The notes under the pieces were generated by a model. It saw only the letters and a program-made list of their open reading frames with translations, ran no database searches and had not been told where the DNA came from. This document shows positions 60,902-64,000 of a DNA stretch of 64,000 nucleotides, one piece after another. A program made the position numbers and the translations under genes. This stretch comes from Bactrocera neohumeralis (lineage: Eukaryota > Arthropoda > Insecta > Diptera > Tephritidae). Numbering within the stretch: position 1 is the first letter of the stretch; each line of letters opens with the position of its first letter. The DNA is taken from contig NC_065922.1 in the NCBI RefSeq assembly GCF_024586455.1, positions 35,398,089 to 35,462,088 of the forward strand. The letters run 5' to 3'.

Positions 60902-61522
60902 TTAAAGGGTTATATTGGTTTCCACGAATAAAAAACAGCATTTTCTCAACAATTTTTTTCTCATATAAAAAATAAAATATTTTGTTAAAATTTCTTATAA
61001 TTGTTAAAAATTCTGAAATTTTTGGAAAACAAATATTTTAAATTCGGCCATTGTCACGCCATTTTCAGTAACCCTTCGGAAAAAAGATGCGCGCGTGTTG
61101 ACAGGATAACCCCTTACAAGATTATCTAAAGAAAAAAAATACGTGTTTTAGTTAAAACCTTAACTAAGAACTTGGACGAAGGAAAAAAACTGGAAAATTT
61201 TCGTGAAAATTTAGCGACATTGTTTTAGTTGTAATATAAAACAATCCTTCGTCCAGGTCTTTAAGAATCGTATTTCAAAGACCAGTGTAAAATTTCATGA
61301 AGATCGGTTAAGTAGTTATCGAGAAATCTAGCCAACCGACTTCAAAAATACAGTTTCGTGAAAAACGCGCTTTAAGACGGCGCACTTAGCATAGCTAGCC
61401 ACGAGTGCACAAGTTCTCAACGCTGTATCTTCGAAAATATTCTTCAGAGGTGTTGTTGAATTTAATAAGACAATATAAAATATCTCGATTTTTGAAACCC
61501 GTTAAGCCATGTAACCCCTTAA
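60902..61522 (+). mobile_element. Family C TTAA-type TIR element, copy 5
   Basis: TTAAAGGGTTATATTGGTTTC at the left and GCCATGTAACCCCTTAA at the right, with the family core. Only 18 bp separate it from the right TIR of the 3.5-kb element. Confidence 0.85.
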
Positions 61523-61524
61523 AG

Positions 61525-62160
61525 TTCAATTAGTTTTATCAGGATACATACCGTGTTTCCAAAATGAAGCATTTGAGATTAATATATGATAATTTTTTGT
61601 AAAAAAAAACGCTTCTGTTGCTATTGAATCGAGAAATCCGGAAGTTTGAATACCCAAAATCGCAAAATTCGAAATTGACACTTTTTTCATACATATGAGA
61701 TATATAGTATGTTCCAAATTATTTAATAAATACACAACAATAATACCATATATTATTACGCGTCGAACTCCTTTCTGGACTAGCAGTTTTCGGCCACGCT
61801 TCAAAAAAAAAAAAATAACCCTGGTTGGTACACAACCAGTTTGTCCATACTTTTTTCCTGTCAAACTTCTTTCTGCTGTTTGTTGAGTGTGGAGATTTTA
61901 ATTTTGCGAATTTTTTTTATATTCGTTACTGATTTTTTGAGGGCTTAGAGCAACTCCCATAATTTTCATTTGTTTTCACAAAAATATGCTTTTTTTCAAT
62001 CAGTTGGGGAGAATTTTGAGTTACGGATATTTAAGTGGGTATTCTAGCTTAGAGGCCAGAATTTGAAGCAGTTTTTTAGCAAATCATAAGAATAAGCAAT
62101 TCGAGTTTTTACCATCCATGTTTTAACATTTGTTTATTGATATTTCAAAACTACGTAACA
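61525..62160. other. No gene recognised
   Basis: AT-rich with homopolymer runs. The 112-codon minus frame at 61526-61864 and its antisense have no recognisable content. Confidence 0.4.
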
Positions 62161-62164
62161 TTAA

Positions 62165-62515
62165 TTTAAATATAATGGGTTGTCAAAAAAGTCTTGCGGT
62201 ATTTTTATTGAATATTTTTTTTATTGAAATTGAAATGAATTTTTGATGACTCATGCCCAGCTCTTCACCGATGCTACGGCTGTTACTATGCCGATCTCTC
62301 GACCAATTCAGCGATTTTATCGCAATTTTCGACGACAGGCCTTCCGGAGCGTGGCGCATCTTCGACCACCTCTACACCAGAACGAAACGTTGAAACCATC
62401 GTTGTGCGGTGGAAATGGAAACTATATCGGGTCCATAAACTGCACAAATTTTATTGGCGGCTTAAGATGCATTTTTGCCTTTATCGTAGTAGTACTGTAA
62501 AATATGCCGTATTTT
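62165..62515 (-). mobile_element. Internally deleted mariner (N-terminus plus 3' end)
   Basis: Minus strand: HILQYYYDKGKNAS, CAVYGPDTVSISTAQRWFQR, FRSGVEVVEDAPRSGRP, NCDKIAELVER and RSIGEELGMSHQ. This is both helix-turn-helix units of a mariner DNA-binding domain. It then jumps directly to the terminal sequence, whose plus-strand form is GGGTTGTCAAAAAAGTCTTG. The whole catalytic domain is missing. One small frameshift near 62300. Confidence 0.8.
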
Positions 62516-62577
62516 CAGATTCATATCTCAAAAACTGAGCGACTAGATCGTAGATTGACCATCATGGCTAAAACGAC
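62516..62577 (-). repeat. Family A scrap next to the family D insertion
   Basis: CATATCTCAAAAACTGAGCGACTAG and CATGGCTAAAACGACT match the reverse-oriented ACTGAGGGACTAG...CATGGCTAAATCGACTCAGCTC block at about 47465-47555. Confidence 0.6.
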
Positions 62578-63239
62578 TTAAGGGGCTATACCAGTGTGAC
62601 ACTTTCAAACAAAAACTTTTTATTTGCTTTTTCGATAGTTTAAAAAATATCTTGTGAAATCGGCAAGGTCGTATCTTGAATAGTTTTTGGATGACAGCGT
62701 TCTAAAGAGCGACCGCTCGGAGGTGCAAACATATGATTGTAAGTGAAACTTTAAACTCGTTTTTCTCGAAACGACATTTTTCAGAATTGCTGACATCATA
62801 ACTCAACAATGATCAACGATATTTTTGATTGGTTGAAAATTGTCAATTTGGCATAAAAAAACGACCAATTTTTACCTAAAAAAACGAATTTTGTTTTCAA
62901 AATTACGCCATTTTGTTAATTTTTAATAGTTTTCAAAGATCGTAAGCCATTGTATAGGAAATATCTTTAAGTTTAATCAACTTTTTGAATTTTTTTGTTT
63001 CAGCTATTCATTTGGCCGGAATTATGCCAGCAGTTGTGGCACTTTTTTTGGCACCTCCAAAGACAGCACATAACTTCGTTATTTTTCAACATTTTTGTAA
63101 AACAAAATTTTAAAATATAGCTCCAAATATACCTTATTAAGTTCAAAGAAGTTCAAAACATTCAATTGAACACTTTCTTTTAAAAAAATTCAAGAAAATC
63201 GCCTAATTTTTCATGTGTTATACTGATATAGCCCCTTAA
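62578..63239. mobile_element. Family D TTAA-type TIR element
   Basis: TTAAGGGGCTATACCAGTG at the left; the right end is the inverse of TTAAGGGGCTATATCAGTA. The match is about 22 of 25 positions. 662 bp, noncoding, AT-rich. The ends begin TTAAGGGG as in family C, but the core is unrelated. TTAA targets are typical of piggyBac and Kolobok, so it is probably a non-autonomous member of one of these. Confidence 0.85.
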
Positions 63240-63254
63240 GCTCTTACCGGTTAA

Positions 63255-63551
63255 CATTCTGCAACTAGTGACACTGAAGTACGTGACTTAGCAAGCTCCT
63301 TAGGCTTGGCGTTACCTGCAACTCCGCCGGGTACCGAAACCAGTCAAATCATGAAGTAACTCGATTCCATAGTTAAGGTGTTGAGTCATCTTATCACCAA
63401 TCTTGAGTGCAACGTAGGCGTGCTCAAGGCTAGTATCACTGCCCTACTATCGGTGTGGATGATCACCACTCGGAAAGAGGTTGAACTTCGGAGCAGTAGA
63501 TCTATTGCTACCTTTATTAGACTCACTCTCGCTTGCAAAACGCTGCAATAA
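63255..63551 (+). pseudogene. Coding-like segment, product not recognised
   Basis: One frame stays open for about 97 codons apart from a TAA at 63357-63359: RDLASSLGLALPATPPG, then SIVKVLSHLITNLECNVGVL and SITALLSVW. It has higher GC and protein-like composition compared with its surroundings. It could be a retroelement gag scrap; no zinc knuckle or other motif decides. Confidence 0.3.
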
Positions 63552-63554
63552 GCA

Positions 63555-64000
63555 AGAAATATCACCCCAGTACCATCTGTCGGGGATTATTTTTATAAAA
63601 AGTTTTCATTATTTTTATTATAATTCTGTGTATATTAGTGTCGATGGATTATGTCAACACCTATGGATATTTCGAATCATTAATCTCACTCAAACATATC
63701 TTTACCACACACATGGATATTTGCTCAGCCTGTTTAACGATAGATGTCAATTTGTACTCAATCACGCATTACAAATTGCTGACTAGTAATTAAACATTAA
63801 TTATATACTCGTTCCACTTATCTGGTTAAATGCACTCACTCATACATAAAACATATGTATGTAAAATATGTAACTAAAGACCGGTAATTATTTGAAAATA
63901 ATAACATGGTGTGTCTGCAATGTAAGTAATTATACACTCGCCTACATACTAATGTACAAAACACCCAATTAATTAACATATTTACTGTGTATTAAATACA
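63555..64000. other. No gene recognised
   Basis: AT-rich with short CATA-type motifs. The 101-codon plus frame at 63481-63786 overlaps the coding-like segment in another frame and shows no domain. Confidence 0.4.

Overview
The window is nuclear DNA of a higher fly (Diptera). The evidence is short GT-AG introns, a rhodopsin-type receptor gene, a Gln/His-rich gene with CAG/CAA tracts, TATG/CATA microsatellites, and a dense load of decayed mariner elements. The mariners with a 40-41 residue D-to-D spacing, and the style of the interspersed repeats, recall tephritid fruit flies (Bactrocera/Ceratitis type). That placement is inference; no search was possible. It is not prokaryotic sequence, and no operon, CRISPR array, rRNA or tRNA was recognised.

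Only two host genes can be supported. A seven-exon 3' part of a class A peptide-type G-protein-coupled receptor lies at 33678-36993 (+). It covers TM2 to the C-terminus; its N-terminal and TM1 exons were not found. A compact two-exon gene for a 289-residue, Q/H-rich protein of unknown function lies at 48969-50958 (-).

The rest is mobile and repetitive DNA. (1) Mariner remnants: four DD41D ('rosa'-like) copies and at least eight DD34D-type copies from several subfamilies. (2) Non-LTR retrotransposon scraps: RNase H tails at 1-460 and 31655-32300, RT pieces near 14.8 and 21.2 kb. (3) Family A, a dispersed repeat with a ~154-bp internal unit repeated up to three times, in a dozen or more full or partial copies. 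(4) Family B, two ~0.6-0.95 kb copies. (5) Family C, five ~0.62-0.68 kb TIR elements that begin and end in TTAA, and a sixth TTAA element (family D) with a different core.

Two structures stand out. A giant inverted repeat occupies about 37.61-46.19 kb just downstream of the receptor gene: two ~4.2-kb AT-rich arms, a ~0.43-kb spacer, a core much better conserved than the rest, and a third partial copy in the spacer. A self-contained 3.5-kb element at 57388-60883 has ~165-bp terminal inverted repeats and a broken, intron-containing gene for a large transposase-like protein with a C-x2-H motif. This element is the best candidate for an undescribed system: it looks like an uncharacterised cut-and-paste transposon superfamily member, inactive in this copy.

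The layout (a receptor 3' end preceded by 33 kb without host exons, nested insertions, repeats inside introns) suggests a large intron or intergenic heterochromatin-like tract. The elements have accumulated by layered insertion; several nestings can be read directly.
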